Source of the DNA: an uncultured Propionibacteriaceae bacterium
GTDB lineage: Bacteria; Actinomycetota; Actinomycetes; Propionibacteriales; Propionibacteriaceae
Direction of reading: 5' to 3'
DNA: 64,000 bases
Assembly: GCA_937965785.1 (NCBI GenBank)
Contig: CALCKT010000011.1
Span: forward strand, 74,347-138,346
Every line of letters begins with the position of its first letter. Position 1 is the stretch's first letter. Made by a program: the position numbers and the translations under genes. Below are positions 1 through 9,963 of the stretch, in pieces. The notes beneath the pieces are model-generated. The model was not told the DNA's origin and ran no database searches. It was given only the letters and a program-made list of their open reading frames with translations.

Positions 1-201
1 GTAGGGCTGCATGGTCGGTTGACCGTAGGGCTGTGCGGTCGGCTGGCCGTAGGGCTGCGCGGCCGGTTGACCGTAGGGATTGGGTGTCTGCTGACCGTAG
101 GGCTGCGAGGTCGGCTGACTCGACGGATCGTACGGGTTGGGGGATGTTGGTCCCCCCTGGGGCTGGAAACCAGGTTGCTGAGGTGGATACGGGTCGCTCA
201 T
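1..201 (-). CDS. N-terminal part of a Pro/Gln/Tyr-rich protein, cut by the window edge
   Basis: The reading frame starts with ATG at 201 and runs off the window after 67 codons, so only the N-terminus is visible. An AGAAAGG Shine-Dalgarno lies just upstream. The protein begins MSDPYPPQQPGFQPQ and becomes a run of repeated (T/A)QPYGQP units, written in the DNA as near-perfect 21- to 24-base repeats. Such cytoplasmic Pro/Gln/Tyr-rich leaders are common in actinobacteria ahead of small membrane domains (DUF4190, TM2, RDD or DUF4870). Which domain follows cannot be seen here. It is divergent from glgX. Confidence 0.6.
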   Translation of the reverse strand, partial: MSDPYPPQQPGFQPQGGPTSPNPYDPSSQPTSQPYGQQTPNPYGQPAAQPYGQPTAQPYGQPTMQPY

Positions 202-346
202 ATGCGCAAGCCTTTCTGTGGAAATCCAAGCACAACTGTAGCGGCTTGGGGGTTAGCCGCGTCCAGAGGCGGGACGGGGGTGCGTGGCCGACCCGATCCG
301 TGGGGGTTTCGGACCTGAGTGTCCGAAACCCTCGGAACCGCGTGTA

Positions 347-2710
<2,364 letters not shown>

Positions 2711-2935
2711 TCCAACTCCTCTGCCTCCTCCGCAACCGGGTCGGGTGGGTCCTTCGGGACGCCCGGCCCGGTTTCGTCCCACGGATTGCGGCTGTGGAGG
2801 GCGTGCCCTCTGTGAAGTAAATTAACAAGTGTTAGCCAAAGGTCGCGCGGGAACGTCATCTCGGAGCTGGGCGAACCGGACTGCGACGACGGGATGGCCC
2901 GTGCCGGAACCACATCCACAGGCCAGGAGGATTCC

Positions 2936-3040
2936 ATGCGTCGTGACACCCGATCCGCCCTGCTGGACCTCCATCTGGAGCATTTCCGGAGACCCCACTT
3001 GGTGGGTGCCTGCCGGGCGAGGGTGAGGAGACGGCCGTGA
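2936..3040 (+). CDS. Small ORF (34 aa) coupled to the downstream membrane gene
   Basis: ATG 2936 is preceded by a full AGGAGG at a 6-base spacing, the best ribosome-binding site in this stretch. The 34-residue product begins MRRDTRSALLDLHLEHFRR, is strongly basic (about ten Arg) and has no recognisable domain. Its TGA at 3038-3040 overlaps the GTG start of the next gene (GTGA), so it may be a leader peptide whose translation feeds that gene. No homologue can be named. It could instead be non-functional and the Shine-Dalgarno accidental. Confidence 0.35.
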   Translation: MRRDTRSALLDLHLEHFRRPHLVGACRARVRRRP

Positions 3041-3468
3041 GGGTCGTTCGGGGGTGCCTGTTGGGGGTCGCCGTCTTCCAGATTCTCTCGACGCTGCTCG
3101 GGGCGGTCGAGCTGCTGGTCGCGCCGCAGTGGTTCGCCCCGCTGCTCGACGCCACGGTTTTCGAGGGCCGGTACGTCCTGGCCGCCCTGCTCCTCGGGGT
3201 CGTCGTCGGCGGTTTCCAATGGGCCGCCGCCGTCGTCCAGCTGCGGATGAGGCGATGGCTTCCGCTGGGGCATGCGCTCGCCGGGACGGTGATGATCGGG
3301 TGGATCGCGGGCGAATGCCTGGTGCTGGACAGATTCATGTGGCCCCACGCGCTGTGGGGCGGGATGGGCGTCGCGCAGCTGCTGCTGGTACTGGTGCTCC
3401 TCGGTGTCCTGCGGCCGTTGCCCGGCTCAACCAGCTTCGGGGAGTTATCCCTCGCCGACTCCCCGTGA
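3037..3468 (+). CDS. Four-helix hypothetical membrane protein
   Basis: A 143-residue protein with GTG start preceded by GAGGAG. Four hydrophobic stretches of about 20 residues span nearly the whole chain (VLLGVAVFQILSTLLGAVEL, VLAALLLGVVVGGFQWAAAV, LAGTVMIGWIAGECLV and GMGVAQLLLVLVLLGVL), so it is an integral membrane protein. The family is not recognised. Its 3' end overlaps the convergent aldo/keto reductase gene by 24 bases, and its start overlaps the stop of the upstream 34-residue ORF. Confidence 0.7.
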   Translation: MRVVRGCLLGVAVFQILSTLLGAVELLVAPQWFAPLLDATVFEGRYVLAALLLGVVVGGFQWAAAVVQLRMRRWLPLGHALAGTVMIGWIAGECLVLDRFMWPHALWGGMGVAQLLLVLVLLGVLRPLPGSTSFGELSLADSP

Positions 3469-4476
3469 CCGCTGGGCCACGCCGTCGGGGCCGTACGGCC
3501 ACGGGCCGGTCCGCGGGATGGAGATGGCGGTCAGATCGGCCAGGTGCTCCGGCGCGAGGGTGAGTGATGCCGCGGCCAGGTTCGCCCGCAGCTGCCCGAC
3601 GGTGCGGGCTCCGAGGATCGCGGTGGTGATGCCGGGTTGCGCGACCACCCAGGCCAGTGCGACGTTCGCCGGGGTGGTGTCGTTGTCGGCAGCGACCTGC
3701 CGGAGGGCGTCGAGGATCTCCCACGTGCGCTCGTCGCGGGCGATCCGGTCGTAGGCCTCGATGCCGCGCTGCGGATTCTCGCCCAGTCGGGTGGTGCCCG
3801 TCGGAGCGCCGTCGCGGGAGTACTTGCCCGTCAGCCAGCCGCCCGCCAGTGGCGACCACGCCATCACGCCCAGTCCCGCGTCGGCAGCCGAGGGCAGCAT
3901 CTCCCACTCGGCCTCGCGTCGCAGCAGCGAGTACGAGGGCTGCAGCATGACGGGGCGGCGCAATCCCCGTGCGTCGCAGGCCCGCACGGCCCGCTGAACC
4001 TGCCAGCCCAGGTAGTTGGAGATGCCCCCGTAGCCGATCAGGCCGTCACTGACCGCCCGGTCCAGGAAGTCCATGGTTTCCTCGACCGGGGTGATGGGAT
4101 CCCAGGAGTGCACGATGTAGAGGTCGATGTGATCGACCCGCAGGCGGCGCAGGCTTTCGGTGAGCGCGCGACGCAGGTGCCGCCGTGACGCCCCGAACGA
4201 CCCACCGAGCGCCGACGTGGAGAAACGCCCCTTCGTCGTCAGCACCATCTCCCGGGTGATCTCCCGTGGCCGGGACCGGAGCCACTCGCCGACGATCTCC
4301 TCGGAAACGCCGTCGGCGTAGACATCGGCGGTGTCGATGAAATTGCCGCCCGCCTCCACATAGGTGTCCAGCATTGCCAAGGATTCCTCGGCCGGGGATT
4401 CCGCCCCGAAGGTCATCGTTCCCAGCGCCAGCGTCGAGACCGAAACTCCGCTGCTGCCCATTCGCCTGCGTTCCAT
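3445..4476 (-). CDS. Aldo/keto reductase
   Basis: NAD(P)H-dependent carbonyl reductase of the AKR superfamily, 343 residues, a normal length for the YajO/AKR11-13-like branch. The catalytic tetrad is visible: Asp48 and Tyr53 in FIDTADVYADG, Lys82 in VLTTKG and His123 in LYIVHSWD. The C-terminal cofactor-binding part (GARTVGQLRANLAA) is also present. The start ATG has GAGAGGAG upstream. The gene stands alone and the substrate is unknown. Confidence 0.88.
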   Translation of the reverse strand: MERRRMGSSGVSVSTLALGTMTFGAESPAEESLAMLDTYVEAGGNFIDTADVYADGVSEEIVGEWLRSRPREITREMVLTTKGRFSTSALGGSFGASRRHLRRALTESLRRLRVDHIDLYIVHSWDPITPVEETMDFLDRAVSDGLIGYGGISNYLGWQVQRAVRACDARGLRRPVMLQPSYSLLRREAEWEMLPSAADAGLGVMAWSPLAGGWLTGKYSRDGAPTGTTRLGENPQRGIEAYDRIARDERTWEILDALRQVAADNDTTPANVALAWVVAQPGITTAILGARTVGQLRANLAAASLTLAPEHLADLTAISIPRTGPWPYGPDGVAQRSRGVGEG

Positions 4477-4535
4477 GCCGCCTCTCCTCTCTGGTTTCCG
4501 ATCCTACGTGGACCAGCCGTGCCTACGGGGTTGCC

Positions 4536-4760
4536 TCAGCTGGATTCCGATTTCGGGGGGCGGCCCGGGCGGCGAATGGGGGCGGCGTCACCCGGCAGGC
4601 GGCCGGCCCGCTTCAGGGCGTCTCGGAGCAGGTACTCGATTTGCGCGTTCACCGACCGCAGGTCATCGGCGGCCCAGCGCGCCAGGGCCGTGTGCACGGA
4701 TGGATCGAGCCGGAGCAGCACCTGTTTGCGCTCCGGCCGATCCGCGGACCTCGGGGTCAC
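4536..4760 (-). CDS. Ribbon-helix-helix DNA-binding protein downstream of an SPFH gene
   Basis: A 74-residue protein with the start GTG overlapping the SPFH gene's TGA (GTGA), so the two are translationally coupled. The core (KQVLLRLDPSVHTALARWA, then DDLRSVNAQIEYLLRDALK) has the form of an Arc/CopG ribbon-helix-helix: a short basic beta strand, helix A, a turn and helix B with the RSVNAQIEYLL signature. A basic Pro/Arg tail follows. Such proteins bind paired short operator repeats as dimers of dimers. Two TGATRTCA boxes in front of the operon are an obvious candidate target. Autoregulation is inference. Confidence 0.75.
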   Translation of the reverse strand: MTPRSADRPERKQVLLRLDPSVHTALARWAADDLRSVNAQIEYLLRDALKRAGRLPGDAAPIRRPGRPPKSESS

Positions 4761-5662
4761 TGATACAGCGATCCCGCGTTGACTATGGGTGTCGCCCGCG
4801 AGTCGCCGCACAGCACCACCAGGAGGTTGGAGACCATCGCGGCGCGGCGCTCGTCGTCGAGGACCACGACATCGGCGGCCTCGAGCTGGGTGAGGGCGTC
4901 CTGGACCATGGAGACCGCGCCCTCGACGATCTTCTCGCGGGCCGCGATGATGGCGGCGGCCTGCTGGCGTTGCAGCATCGCCTGCGCGATCTCGGAGGCG
5001 TAGGCCAGCGACGAGATCCGGGTCTCGACGACGCGCAGCCCGGCCAGAGCGATCCGCGCCGCCACCTCGTCGGCCATCTCCTTGGCGATCACCTCGGTGT
5101 CGCCGCGCAGCGTGATCGTGGTTTCCTGGTTGTCGTAGGGGTGGCTCATCGCGATGTGCCGCAGCGCCGCCTCGGACTGGACACGCACGAAGTCGATGTG
5201 GTCCTCGACGGCGTACTTGGCCTGGGCGGTGTCGGCCACCTGCCACACGACGATGGCGGCGATGTTGATCGGGTTGCCGTCGGCGTCGTTGACCTTCAAC
5301 TCGTGGGTCTCGAAGTTGTGGACCTTCACCGAGATCTTCTTCTGGACGACGAACGGGACCACGAACCAAAGGCCGGGCTTGCGGACGGTGCCGATGTAGG
5401 AGCCGAAGAACTCCAGCACCTTCGCCTCGCCGGGGCTGAGCATGCACAACCCGGAGGCGAGGACGGCCAGTGCAAGCGCACCGATCCCGATGAGGATCGG
5501 CCCCAGGGGCAGGTTCTCGATGGCGGTCTGCTGGACACCCAGGGCGATCAATCCGACGGCCACGACGATTCCCAACAGGCCGACGGGTCCGGGCATGGTC
5601 CAGGCGCGGCGCTCCTGCACGTCGACATCCGGGGTGGAGGGAAGTGGAACGTTGGTGGTCAT
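4757..5662 (-). CDS. SPFH/Band 7 domain membrane protein
   Basis: A 301-residue protein with two N-terminal membrane helices (MPGPVGLLGIVVAVGLIALG and PLGPILIGIGALALAVLASG), followed by the SPFH fold. Typical motifs are SPGEAKVLEFFGSYIGTVR, GLWFVVPF and a long C-terminal helix ALTQLEAADVVVLDDERRA. The internal motif RVVETRISSLAYASEIAQAM is typical of prohibitin/stomatin relatives that form membrane scaffolds. ATG 5662 has AAGGAG upstream. It is the first gene of a two-gene operon with a ribbon-helix-helix protein. The function of this actinobacterial pair is not known to me; a role in membrane homeostasis is plausible. Confidence 0.85.
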   Translation of the reverse strand: MTTNVPLPSTPDVDVQERRAWTMPGPVGLLGIVVAVGLIALGVQQTAIENLPLGPILIGIGALALAVLASGLCMLSPGEAKVLEFFGSYIGTVRKPGLWFVVPFVVQKKISVKVHNFETHELKVNDADGNPINIAAIVVWQVADTAQAKYAVEDHIDFVRVQSEAALRHIAMSHPYDNQETTITLRGDTEVIAKEMADEVAARIALAGLRVVETRISSLAYASEIAQAMLQRQQAAAIIAAREKIVEGAVSMVQDALTQLEAADVVVLDDERRAAMVSNLLVVLCGDSRATPIVNAGSLYQ

Positions 5663-5678
5663 GTCGACTCCTTCTTCG

Positions 5679-5697
5679 TGATGTCAAAATGATATCA
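5679..5697. promoter_or_regulatory. Candidate operator for the SPFH-RHH operon
   Basis: Two TGATRTCA boxes lie in direct order: TGATGTCA at 5679-5686 and the perfect palindrome TGATATCA at 5690-5697. Their starts are 11 bases apart, one helical turn. A -10-like TATCAT on the minus strand (5693-5688) overlaps the second box, and the operon's start codon is 17 bases downstream. Paired boxes on one DNA face are the usual target of ribbon-helix-helix repressors, and one is encoded at the end of this operon. Confidence 0.55.
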
Positions 5698-5783
5698 GAT
5701 TTTTGGGTCGGGTTGAGCACCGGGAAAAATGACCGGGCCGGGCCGCTCGTTCCGCGGCCCGGCCCAACCGGTTTTGCCCATTT

Positions 5784-5996
5784 GAAGTTGGTTGAGCCGG
5801 CCTGCGAGCGTCAGCGAGCAGGCCGTGTCGAAACCTCTTGCGCGTGTCCGAGGACTCGTGGTCGGGTGGTTTCGACACGGGCCGCTCCTTCGTTGCGTCC
5901 CGGCTCAACCAGCTTCAGAAGAGAAGGGTGCTCGCGTCCCGGCTCAACCAGCTTCAGGCAGGGGCGCTCACGTCCCGGCTCAACCAGCTTCAGGGG
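5784..5996. repeat. Family A palindromic repeat plus two solo half-elements
   Basis: Fills most of the gap between the SPFH operon and iolE. A left arm (5784-5835) runs from GAAGTTGGTTGAGCCGG to GTGTCGAAACC, and a right arm (5868-5916) runs from GGTTTCGACACGG to CGGCTCAACCAGCTTC. These are inverted copies that could fold into one long hairpin. Within the left arm GAGCGTCAGCGAGC... forms a smaller inner hairpin. Two further solo copies of the right terminus, CGTCCCGGCTCAACCAGCTTC-like, lie at about 5938-5958 and 5976-5996. The repeats abut the 3' end of iolE, where they may act as a terminator. Confidence 0.75.
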
Positions 5997-6005
5997 GAGA
6001 GGCGT

Positions 6006-6869
6006 TTAGACCGCCAGGGACTTCAGCGCCTCGAAGGACTTGCGGGCGTTGTGGATGGGACCCTCACCGGGGGCGGGATCCTCGTCGAGCATGATGTCCT
6101 GCTCAAGCACCCAGTAGCCGTCGAAGCCCACCTCGTTCAGCAGGGAGACGATGGTGGCGAAGTCGACGTCGCCGTCACCGATGGGGGCGAACATCTCGGC
6201 CCTGATGCCCTCGCTCCAGGTGAGTTCCCCGGTCAGGAGCTTGTCGGTGAGCTCCTTGTGGACGTCCTTCGCGTGCACGATCGCGACCCGCTCCGGGTGG
6301 CGGCGCACGATGTCCACCGGGTCCGCGCCGCCCGCCATCATGTGTCCCGTGTCGAGGCACAGCCCGACGCCGGTCTCGTCGAGGATCCGCTCCACCTCGT
6401 CGGCGTTCTGGATCATGGTGCCCCAGTGCGGGTGCACGCACGCCGTCACACCGGCCTCGGCGCACACCTCGGCGATCCGGTCCAGGTTGCGGTACAGCGT
6501 CGCCCAGCCCTGCTCGTCGAGGACGGGACGGTCGTCGTAGCCCTCGCGACCCGAGTCGCAGGCCAGCACCAGCACCGACCCGCCCGCGACGCGGAACGCC
6601 TCCAGCTCCGCCTTGACGGCGGGGATCGGGTCGTGGTCGGGGTCGTGCATCACGGCCAGGAAGAACGCGCCCACCGGGGTCAGGCCGTGCGCCTTCACCG
6701 CGGCCGCGCGCGCCTCCGGCTCGACGGGCAGCCAGCCCTGCGGGCCGAACTCCGTGGCCGTCAACCCCAGTTCCACCATCTCGGAGAGCACCCGGTCGGG
6801 GTTCATCTGGAAACCCCAGCCCGGCACCTCACACACGCCCCACGAGATCGGGGCCCCTGCGATCCTCAT
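6006..6869 (-). CDS. iolE: Inosose dehydratase IolE (TIM-barrel sugar isomerase family)
   Basis: Dehydrates 2-keto-myo-inositol (scyllo-inosose) to the trihydroxycyclohexanedione in inositol breakdown. The N-terminal signature APISWGVCEVPGWG is that of IolE-like members of the xylose-isomerase-like TIM-barrel family. Metal-binding acidic and His residues are visible in CVHPHWGT, CLDTGH, VHAKDV and YWVLEQD. Length (287) is normal. Its start overlaps the stop of iolG (ATGA), so both are one transcript. An IolH-type isomerase is the main alternative. Confidence 0.78.
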   Translation of the reverse strand: MRIAGAPISWGVCEVPGWGFQMNPDRVLSEMVELGLTATEFGPQGWLPVEPEARAAAVKAHGLTPVGAFFLAVMHDPDHDPIPAVKAELEAFRVAGGSVLVLACDSGREGYDDRPVLDEQGWATLYRNLDRIAEVCAEAGVTACVHPHWGTMIQNADEVERILDETGVGLCLDTGHMMAGGADPVDIVRRHPERVAIVHAKDVHKELTDKLLTGELTWSEGIRAEMFAPIGDGDVDFATIVSLLNEVGFDGYWVLEQDIMLDEDPAPGEGPIHNARKSFEALKSLAV

Positions 6870-7861
6870 TTCGTCACCTCCACGGTCTGTCCGCTGCGAG
6901 CGGAACGTTCTGCGGCCTCTGCCAGCACCAGCGCGGCCACGCCGTCCTCGACGGTCGGGGTCACGGGGGAGCCGTTGTTGACGGCGTCGATGAAGGCCGT
7001 GAGCTCATCGCGGTAGGCGTCAGCGTAACGCTCCAGGAAGAAGTCGAGGTAGACCTCCTGGGTGGCCGACCCCTTGGCGTCGTTGATGATCAGCGACGTG
7101 GAACGCAGGTTCTCGGTCACCAGCTCACCCTCGGACCCGAAGACCTCCACCTTCTGGTCGTAGCCGCTGGCGCAGTGACGGGTGTTCTTGATGATCGCGA
7201 CCGCGCCGCTGGCGGCCCGCAGGGTCGTGACGGCGCCGTCGAAGTCGTCGACGTCGGCCAGCGCCGGGTCGAGTTTCTGCCCGATGGCGTTGACGGAGAC
7301 GATCTCACCCAGGAAGAACCGGGCCTCGTCGAAGTCGTGGATGGTCATGTCCTTGAACACGCCCCCCGACTGCGCCAGGTACTCCGCCGACGGCGGGGCG
7401 GGGTCGCGGGAGATGATGGTGAGCTGCTCGATACGCCCGATCCGGCCCTCGGCGGCGAGCCGCTGGGCCTTCGCGATGGAGGGGTCGTAGCGGCGCTGGA
7501 AACCGACCATCACCGGCGGGTGCTCGAAGGTCGCGAGCTCGTCGGCGAGGGCGCGGGCCGCCTCGACGGAGGATGCGACGGGCTTCTCGCACAGCGAGGC
7601 CTTGCCCGCGCGGGCGGCGGCCAGGACGTGCTCGGCGTGCAGGGGGGTGGGGGAGCCGATGACAACCGCGTCCACGTCGTCGGCGGAGAAGGCCTCGGCG
7701 GCGTCGGCGGAGGCGCGCGCCCCGAGGGGTTCGGCGAGGGCCTTCGCGGCCTCGATGAACGGGTCACAGACCAGCACGAGCCGGGCCTGGGGATGGGCGG
7801 CGACGGTGGCGGCATGGACCTTGCCGATGCGACCCGCGCCTATCACTGCGATGCGCAGCAT
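6866..7861 (-). CDS. iolG: Inositol 2-dehydrogenase-like oxidoreductase (Gfo/Idh/MocA)
   Basis: Oxidises myo-inositol to 2-keto-myo-inositol with NAD+. A Rossmann motif GAGRIGKVHA at residues 8-17 and the conserved CEKP lysine motif near residue 95 identify the Gfo/Idh/MocA family. GGVFKDMTIHDFDEARF supplies the catalytic Asp/His region. At 331 residues it matches IolG. It is upstream of and translationally coupled to iolE. Its 5' flank contains a family B repeat, and a GGAAGGAAA ribosome-binding site precedes the ATG. The exact substrate is inferred from context. Confidence 0.82.
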   Translation of the reverse strand: MLRIAVIGAGRIGKVHAATVAAHPQARLVLVCDPFIEAAKALAEPLGARASADAAEAFSADDVDAVVIGSPTPLHAEHVLAAARAGKASLCEKPVASSVEAARALADELATFEHPPVMVGFQRRYDPSIAKAQRLAAEGRIGRIEQLTIISRDPAPPSAEYLAQSGGVFKDMTIHDFDEARFFLGEIVSVNAIGQKLDPALADVDDFDGAVTTLRAASGAVAIIKNTRHCASGYDQKVEVFGSEGELVTENLRSTSLIINDAKGSATQEVYLDFFLERYADAYRDELTAFIDAVNNGSPVTPTVEDGVAALVLAEAAERSARSGQTVEVTK

Positions 7862-7905
7862 GGGGTTTCCTTCCTGGGAGTGAGATGCCCGCTGGGCGTG
7901 GGGGG

Positions 7906-8022
7906 CCGGTTCGCTGGCCCTAATGCCGGTTTGCTGGGCGTATTCACGTTTGCCTGCGCTACAGCGCAGGCAAACAGCAACAAGTCCAGCAAACCGGGTA
8001 CAAGGCCAGCAAACCGGCTTGT
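7906..8022. repeat. Family B palindromic repeat with a perfect 13-bp core hairpin
   Basis: Occupies the gap between iolG and the transaldolase gene. The core is a perfect inverted repeat: arms GTTTGCCTGCGCT (7948-7960) and AGCGCAGGCAAAC (7963-7975) around AC. Outside it are copies of CCGGTTTGCTGG or its complement CCAGCAAACCGG, and CCGGTTCGCTGGCC on the left edge. Related cores occur near 32.8, 34.4 and 45.4 kb. It may serve as a terminator for the transaldolase transcript or as a mobile REP-like sequence. Confidence 0.7.
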
Positions 8023-8035
8023 CTCGGGGACCGGG

Positions 8036-9115
8036 TCAGGGTGCCGGGACGATGATGTCGCGCACCAGGGCGTCGAGGTCCGCGTCGGCGGCCAGGAACT
8101 GGCGCAGCGTCTTGCGGGTGGGTCCGAACTCCTCGAACTCCTCGACGGTCATGCCGTCGGGCTCGTAGGCGCGGACGAAGTCCGGGATGCGCTTCAGCTC
8201 GGCGATGTAGCGCGGATCGACGGGATCGGCGATGCGTTCGCGGGCGGTGTAGTCGGAATCGGCGATGATCTTCTGCCACTTGAATGGCGGGGAGACCACC
8301 ACGTCGCCGCCGACGAACTCGGCCCACTGGTTGACGTTGCGGAAGGCTGCCGCGAGCACACGGGCGCGGTAACCGCGCTCCTGGAAGATCTGGTGGGCGC
8401 GCTTCATGGCGGCGATGCCCGCCCATTCGAGGGCCGACGGGTCGATGAAGATGCCGTCGCGGGCGACGACATGCTTCAGCCAGTCGTCGAGACGCCCCAC
8501 CATGATCGTGACGACCGGCCCCATCTCGGAGGTGTCGTGCCCGGCGGCCTCGCGGGCCTTCAGGCCGCGTTCGATGGCCTCGGCGGCCTGCACGGCCTGC
8601 GGCACGGAGAAGGAGACGGTGACGTTGATCGAGACGCCGCGGGAGGTGGCGTCCTCAATGGCCTCAAGGCCGGTCTTGGTGGCGGGGATCTTCACCACGA
8701 TGTTGCGGGCCAGGTTGTGGAACTCCTCGGCCTGGTCGGCGAGTTTCTTGGCGTCGCGGTGGAAACGCGGGTCGGTCTGCACCGACAGGCGGCCGTTGCG
8801 TCCCTTGTGCTCATCGAAGATGGGCTCCAGGAGCTTCGCGGCCTCCTGCGACATGTCCTTGACGGCCTTCCAGCCGATCTCGGACTCGCCCCAGGTGGGG
8901 TTGGCGTCGGCGATGGCCTGGATGCGCGGCGCCCACACGTCGAGGTGCTTCTTGATGGTGGTGTAGGCGATGACCGGGTTGCAGGTGGCGCCGACGCCAC
9001 CGTACGAGATGGACTGGCGCAGCTCGTCCAGGTCGGAGGAATCGTTCCAGAGCGCCGTCGGGGTGTTGCGGGCGGCGTCCAGGAGAGGTCCTGGTGTGTA
9101 TTCAATGTCAGTCAT
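8036..9115 (-). CDS. Transaldolase-family protein in the inositol cluster
   Basis: A class I aldolase-fold enzyme of 359 residues. The Schiff-base Lys142 sits in NIVVKIPATKTG, followed by INVTVSFSVPQAV, both typical of transaldolases. The start ATG 9115 is chosen because AAGGAG lies about ten bases upstream; a longer frame to 9154 lacks such a site. Location between iolG and the GntR regulator suggests it serves inositol breakdown. No IolJ-type aldolase is present in the window, so it might act on a late inositol intermediate, but true transaldolase activity is equally possible. A TGT-N4-ACA box lies 90 bases upstream. Confidence 0.82.
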   Translation of the reverse strand: MTDIEYTPGPLLDAARNTPTALWNDSSDLDELRQSISYGGVGATCNPVIAYTTIKKHLDVWAPRIQAIADANPTWGESEIGWKAVKDMSQEAAKLLEPIFDEHKGRNGRLSVQTDPRFHRDAKKLADQAEEFHNLARNIVVKIPATKTGLEAIEDATSRGVSINVTVSFSVPQAVQAAEAIERGLKAREAAGHDTSEMGPVVTIMVGRLDDWLKHVVARDGIFIDPSALEWAGIAAMKRAHQIFQERGYRARVLAAAFRNVNQWAEFVGGDVVVSPPFKWQKIIADSDYTARERIADPVDPRYIAELKRIPDFVRAYEPDGMTVEEFEEFGPTRKTLRQFLAADADLDALVRDIIVPAP

Positions 9116-9203
9116 GGACTTCAGGCTCCTTCTCGGGGGTCGCGGCAGCGTCATCGCCGTCGTCGAACCAAGTCAACCCCAATGGCAACACCAAGTCAAG
9201 CGC

Positions 9204-9215
9204 TTGTAATGACAA
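9204..9215. promoter_or_regulatory. Candidate GntR operator before the transaldolase gene
   Basis: TTGTAATGACAA has perfect 4-base inverted arms (TTGT/ACAA) and the core TGT-N4-ACA. It lies 90 bases upstream of the transaldolase start. The same core is found in the divergent GntR/iolC region and in front of mmsA, supporting a shared regulator. The 9116-9325 gap holds nothing else recognisable. Confidence 0.5.
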
Positions 9216-9325
9216 AGAGCCGGGAGGGTGGGATCGGGATCCCATCCGAGGGGCGATTCGCCTTGTGGGAGGGCTGTTGCGCGTTCGCGACCCGCCGAGG
9301 ATCAGCCGCTCCTCCGAGGAACGTC

Positions 9326-9697
9326 TCAGGTGTTGACGAGCTGGGAGACCCTGCCCTTGGAGATTCCGAGGATGGCGGCCGAATCCGCGACGGAGTAGCC
9401 AGCGCTGCGAAGCTTGCGTGCGACATCGCGCGATTGTTTGGCTGCGGCTTCTGTCGCAGATGCCGCGGCTTTTGTGGCGTTTCTCGCGGCGGCCACTTCG
9501 TCGGAAAGCTCTCCGAGATCGGGGATGATCGTGATCTCCCATGTGGAGTGATCGACCTTCTCGTTGAGGCTGTCGAGATAGTCGACAACCTGCCTACGAG
9601 CGTTGCCGAGGTCGCGAACAGCTGTGTGATGGTTGTCGTCGATCTCAAGTTCCCAACCCGCGCTCCAGCGGGATGCCGTTACGGTGAGAGCGTTCAT
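9326..9697 (-). CDS. hicB: HicB-type antitoxin with C-terminal helix-turn-helix
   Basis: A 123-residue antitoxin candidate. The N-terminus (TVTASRWSAGWELEID...ARRQVVDYLDSL) has the partial RNase-H-like fold of HicB. A long Ala-rich helical linker (AARNATKAAASATEAAAK) leads to a C-terminal helix-turn-helix (SAGYSVADSAAILGISKGRV) for autorepression. It overlaps hicA by four bases (ATGA), the usual toxin-first order. The pair sits between catabolic genes of the iol cluster without obvious metabolic connection. Confidence 0.75.
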   Translation of the reverse strand: MNALTVTASRWSAGWELEIDDNHHTAVRDLGNARRQVVDYLDSLNEKVDHSTWEITIIPDLGELSDEVAAARNATKAAASATEAAAKQSRDVARKLRSAGYSVADSAAILGISKGRVSQLVNT

Positions 9698-9885
9698 GCC
9701 TTGCTCCTTTCGATCGCCCTGAGCGCATCGCGCGTGACCTTTGGCGACACATCCCGAGTCTTGGTGATGACGACCACGATTGGTCCCTTGCGCCAGATCT
9801 CGTGATCGCCTTTTCCCGGCCGCGACGTGAACCCGGCGTCCACCAGAAGCCGTGACAGGTCGCGGTATTTCATGGGCTTGGTCAC
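9694..9885 (-). CDS. hicA: HicA-type mRNA interferase toxin
   Basis: A 63-residue HicA-like double-stranded-RNA-binding-fold toxin with the conserved His in GKGDHEIWRKGP and the closing beta strand IVVVITKTRDVSPKV. It would cleave mRNA unless bound by HicB. The start is taken as GTG 9885: a TAAATT -10 box (9898-9893) lies exactly seven bases before it, so the transcript may be leaderless. ATG 9873 (MKYRDL) is the alternative and corresponds to the usual HicA N-terminus. It is intact by eye. Confidence 0.75.
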   Translation of the reverse strand: MTKPMKYRDLSRLLVDAGFTSRPGKGDHEIWRKGPIVVVITKTRDVSPKVTRDALRAIERSKA

Positions 9886-9963
9886 ATGGACTAATTTACC
9901 CTCCCTAAACCGAGACGACAAACGGGCCGGCACGTGCCTCTGGTGCCGAGTGGTGCGTTCACA

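Noticed and set aside
2829..3026. A 65-codon plus-strand open frame
   Set aside because: No ribosome-binding site and no coding character. The overlapping 34-codon frame at 2936 has a far better start.
7175..9805. An 876-codon open frame on the plus strand across iolG, the transaldolase and hicB
   Set aside because: It is antisense to three recognisable genes and its product is low-complexity Val/Gly/Asp-rich, the usual shadow of high-GC coding DNA.
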